Assembly: GCA_017632155.1 (NCBI GenBank)
Contig: JAGBRZ010000219.1
Span: forward strand, 1-6,859
Source of the DNA: Clostridia bacterium
GTDB taxonomy: Bacteria > Bacillota_A > Clostridia > Oscillospirales > CAG-272
Direction: 5' to 3'
Length of the DNA stretch: 6,859 bases
A program made the position numbers and the translations under genes. Below the pieces are notes generated by a model, which did not search any database, was not told where the DNA came from, and saw only the letters and a program-made list of their open reading frames with translations. Numbering within the stretch: the stretch's first letter is position 1; each line of letters starts with the position of its first letter. This document shows positions 4,643 through 6,859 of the stretch, in pieces.

Positions 4643-6859
4643 GTTACCATCTTATGTGCTCTTGCTTTACTGATATCTTGGTTCAGTATTACACCAATTG
4701 CGGCTACCGCACTGGCTGAGGATACAAACAACAAGGTCACAGCAACTACAACAACTACAGTAAAGCAAGGGGACACGGTAAATTGCTACGTATATATTGA
4801 TTCACTCGAGAGCTTGTCCTCGCTGAATGTCGCAGTTCATTTCGATCCCGACAAGGTCAGCGTGACAAGCTCTTTTAATTCGGTATCGTGTTCGCTATAC
4901 GATTCCTCTATTAATGAATCCTACGTGCAGTTTTCCTATATCTTTGACGGTAACGGGGAAGATACCAAAGCGCAACTTTTTTACTTCCAATATAAAGTTC
5001 TAACCAACGCAGAGGAAGGTGCGGCGCATTTTGACGTTGTGGTAAGCGAAGCTTACGACTCCTCCTTGAACGTTGCGAATATCAGCGGTTCAAGATGTCC
5101 CTTTACGATTGCTAAAAAGGTTACGAACAAAACTTGTACCGTATCGGGAACTTCTTCCGTCACAACTGCTATAAAAGAAGAATTTGAACTCAGTTATCGC
5201 TTGAATACAACCGGCGTCGCGTCCGGTTCTTTCGTCATTCGATACGATGCTGAGCTTTTTGAATTTGTGGAGCTTTCGGTGGGCGGTCTTTTGGAAAATA
5301 AATTCTATGATATTAAGACCGACCAACCAGGAGTTATTTACGCTTCCTTTGTAGGAACAGAGTACGCAAGCAATGCACAGCTATTGACGGTAAAGTTCAA
5401 AACCATCAGAAATGCAACGCAAAGTTCGCAAATTAAGCTTTCCGTAACCGATTTTTACGATTTGGAGCTGAATAGCATAGGGTGTAACGGATACACAACA
5501 AATGTGCATCTTACCTACGATCCCACATATAGTGACGATGCTCCGACAATGACGGTAAGCACCGTTTATTCGGCTGAAAAGCAACAGGTAACGGTTACTG
5601 TCAAGCTTGATGCAGGATCATATCTTGGTGCAGGTGACTTCGTTTTGAACTTTAACACGGAGTATTTTACCTATAATTCGGCAACCAAGGGCTTCGTTCC
5701 TACGTTCTTCAATATCAATGATAAAAAGGCATCCGAGGGAATTGTTAAGTTTTCAATTATCTCTCTGTCGGATATTGTGACGGAGGAAATAGTTTTAACC
5801 GTTATCCTTGATACGCCTGTTTTCTGTAACGATGTAATTGCGGATTTTGATATCGGCGGCAACGGTCTTGCTGACTCAATGACCAACCCGATCCTTATCA
5901 ACTTTGTGGATTCCTCGCTTTCTATTTCGGGCGTTGGACACGATCTTATCTCCCATCCTGCTAAGGCACCTACCTGTACCGAGATCGGTTGGTATGCCTA
6001 TGACACCTGCTCTCGTTGCGATTATACCACCTACGTGGAAATTCCCGCGAACGGCCACCGTTACGTGCATACGCTGTGCTCGGCCTGCGGGGCAAAGCAG
6101 CCGACGTATCAGACATGGGACGTCTCTGCCAACGGAGACGGAAGTCTTATGGCCAACCTCTATGAAAACGTCGTGGAGGGCGGGTATGAGCTCGAACTTT
6201 CGGGAAGCGGTGTCATGAAGGATTGGGTCTCTCCCTCGGATACCCCATGGTATTATGCCTACCGAACAAACATCCGTTACCTTCTTCTTGAGGAGGGGAT
6301 GACGTCGATTGGTGTGCATGCCTTTGACAGCATGACTGCGCTGACGGACGTTACGATTCCCGATAGCGTAAAGGTCATTGGTCATTATGCCTTTTACGGA
6401 TGTACCTCGCTTGCGAGTGTAAGCCTGCCTACGCAATTGGAGCAGATCGGGGACTATGCGTTTGCCTATACGACCGCCCTAGAGGAGATCATTTTCAACG
6501 CGACGGCGATGGCAGATCTCGAGCAATATAACTACGTGTTCTATCGTGCGGGTCTGAACGGCAACGGTATTGTCGTGACGATTGGCAAAAACGTGTCAAA
6601 GATTCCTGCTTACCTCTTCTCTTCTGTGAATAGCACCTCGGAGAATCCCAAGATCATTCGTGTGACCATTGAGGACGGAAGTGCTTGTACGACAATCGGC
6701 GCGAGGGCCTTTGCTTACTGTACAAGCCTTGAGAGCATCGAACTTCCCGAAGGGCTGAGCACCATTGGCTCGTATGCATTTTATTACTGTACAAGTCTTG
6801 AGAGTGTCGAGCTCTGCGAAGGGCTGACCACGATTGACTCGTATGCGTTCTATCAATGC
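4613..6859 (+). CDS. Secreted cohesin-module protein with CxxC module and BspA-type leucine-rich repeats (3' end outside window)
   Basis: Open from ATG 4613 to the window edge, 749 codons, no stop. Residues 1-35 form a Sec signal peptide (basic start, hydrophobic core, probable cleavage after ATALA). Residues 42-165 look like a cohesin: VKQGDTVNCYVYI, then SLNVAVHFDPDKVSVTS and a later LFYFQYKVL strand match the family pattern. Residues 170-303 and 310-439 have the same strand plan (SGSFVIRYDAELFEFVE; AGDFVLNFNTEYFTYNS) and are probably divergent cohesins. Residues 443-496 carry CSRC and CSAC pairs in an APTCTEIGWYAYDTCSRC context, a module known from clostridial surface proteins. From about 501 the protein becomes BspA-type LRR with repeated IG-x-AF and SL-x-x-L elements. 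It lies 26 nt behind the dockerin-bearing protease gene with no terminator between, so it is probably in the same operon. It may scaffold or target that protease. No cell anchor is seen; one could lie beyond the window. Cohesin 1 is likely, cohesins 2 and 3 less sure. Confidence 0.88.
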   Translation, partial: MRKGKKITFLVTILCALALLISWFSITPIAATALAEDTNNKVTATTTTTVKQGDTVNCYVYIDSLESLSSLNVAVHFDPDKVSVTSSFNSVSCSLYDSSINESYVQFSYIFDGNGEDTKAQLFYFQYKVLTNAEEGAAHFDVVVSEAYDSSLNVANISGSRCPFTIAKKVTNKTCTVSGTSSVTTAIKEEFELSYRLNTTGVASGSFVIRYDAELFEFVELSVGGLLENKFYDIKTDQPGVIYASFVGTEYASNAQLLTVKFKTIRNATQSSQIKLSVTDFYDLELNSIGCNGYTTNVHLTYDPTYSDDAPTMTVSTVYSAEKQQVTVTVKLDAGSYLGAGDFVLNFNTEYFTYNSATKGFVPTFFNINDKKASEGIVKFSIISLSDIVTEEIVLTVILDTPVFCNDVIADFDIGGNGLADSMTNPILINFVDSSLSISGVGHDLISHPAKAPTCTEIGWYAYDTCSRCDYTTYVEIPANGHRYVHTLCSACGAKQPTYQTWDVSANGDGSLMANLYENVVEGGYELELSGSGVMKDWVSPSDTPWYYAYRTNIRYLLLEEGMTSIGVHAFDSMTALTDVTIPDSVKVIGHYAFYGCTSLASVSLPTQLEQIGDYAFAYTTALEEIIFNATAMADLEQYNYVFYRAGLNGNGIVVTIGKNVSKIPAYLFSSVNSTSENPKIIRVTIEDGSACTTIGARAFAYCTSLESIELPEGLSTIGSYAFYYCTSLESVELCEGLTTIDSYAFYQC
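4736..5107 (+). other. Cohesin module 1
   Basis: Residues 42-165 of the second large protein. The order is VKQGDTV, an alternating strand (VNCYVYI), a strand plus turn reading VAVHFDPDKV, a Phe/Tyr-rich strand near FSYIFDGNG, and a late strand LFYFQYKVL before an A-E-E-G-A-A-H-F-D-V-V-V segment. This follows the cohesin beta-sandwich pattern. It is the closest of the three to the family. Confidence 0.75.
5120..5521 (+). other. Divergent cohesin-like module 2
   Basis: Residues 170-303. A SVTTAIKEEFELSYRL strand, a VIRYDAELFEFVELSV segment in the place of the cohesin YDP-x-xL element, then QLLTVKFKTI and ATQSSQIKLSV. The strand order is conserved relative to module 1, but the sequence is clearly different, so it may not bind the same dockerin. 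A general Ig-like fold is the alternative. Confidence 0.55.
5540..5929 (+). other. Divergent cohesin-like module 3
   Basis: Residues 310-439. QQVTVTVKLDAGSYLGAGDF, then FVLNFNTEYFTYNSATKGF resembles the cohesin N-Y-D-P strand and turn, followed by VKFSIISLSD and IVLTVILDTP. It is the most degenerate of the three and could be a plain Ig-like module. Confidence 0.5.
6716..6859 (+). repeat. Tandem 69-bp (23-residue) leucine-rich repeat units
   Basis: Unit 6716-6784 and unit 6785-6853 align without gaps and differ at 12 of 69 positions by hand count, mostly third codon positions. Each encodes YCTSLES, then an E-L and EGL-T-I core, then SYAFY. A third unit begins at 6854 as the window ends. Looser copies occur upstream, for example from about 6395. 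The unit length matches BspA-type LRR. Confidence 0.88.

Noticed and set aside
4613..4660. Intrinsic terminator between the protease and the cohesin/LRR gene
   Set aside because: A stem exists at 4615-4642, but it is inside the coding sequence and is followed by GTTACC, not a run of T.
5876..6436. Reverse-strand open frame of 186 codons
   Set aside because: It is antisense to the CxxC/LRR coding region, whose protein motifs are clear on the forward strand.
1..6859. CRISPR array, insertion sequence, tRNA or rRNA
   Set aside because: No regularly spaced identical repeats, transposase motifs, terminal inverted repeats or structured RNA genes were found. The only repeats are coding LRR units.

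Overview
The window looks like DNA from an anaerobic, low-GC Gram-positive bacterium, most likely an uncultured gut or rumen member of the Clostridia. The signs are purine-rich AAAGGAG-type ribosome binding sites, a textbook housekeeping promoter, and large modular surface proteins built from dockerin, cohesin, Ig-like and BspA-type leucine-rich repeat modules. This placement is an inference from gene content; no rRNA or other phylogenetic marker is present.

Layout. (1) Positions 1-375 hold the interior of a histidinol-phosphate aminotransferase-like (HisC) gene. It enters from the left edge and stops about 50 codons after the PLP lysine, well short of a normal C-terminus. It is clearly more GC-rich than what follows. 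(2) Positions 376-737 are non-coding: a strong hairpin terminator, a perfect TTGACA-17-TACAAT promoter with small inverted repeats around it, and a leader of about 150 nt containing a hairpin. (3) Positions 738-4586 encode a 1282-residue lipoprotein subtilisin-like (S8) protease with a long modular C-terminal part ending in a type I dockerin. (4) After only 26 nt, a second gene starts at 4613 and runs off the right edge (749 codons seen). It encodes a secreted protein with a Sec signal peptide, one clear and two divergent cohesin-like modules, a CxxC...CxxC module, and BspA-type leucine-rich repeats.

How the genes fit together. The two large genes appear co-transcribed from the 553-581 promoter, with no terminator between them. 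One partner carries a dockerin and the other carries cohesin-type modules, so the simplest reading is a matched pair. The protease is lipid-anchored in the membrane by its N-terminus, and its C-terminal dockerin holds the cohesin/LRR protein, which may supply adhesion or substrate recognition. This would be a small cellulosome-like assembly built around proteolysis instead of polysaccharide breakdown. The modules are seen in the sequence; the binding partnership is inferred.
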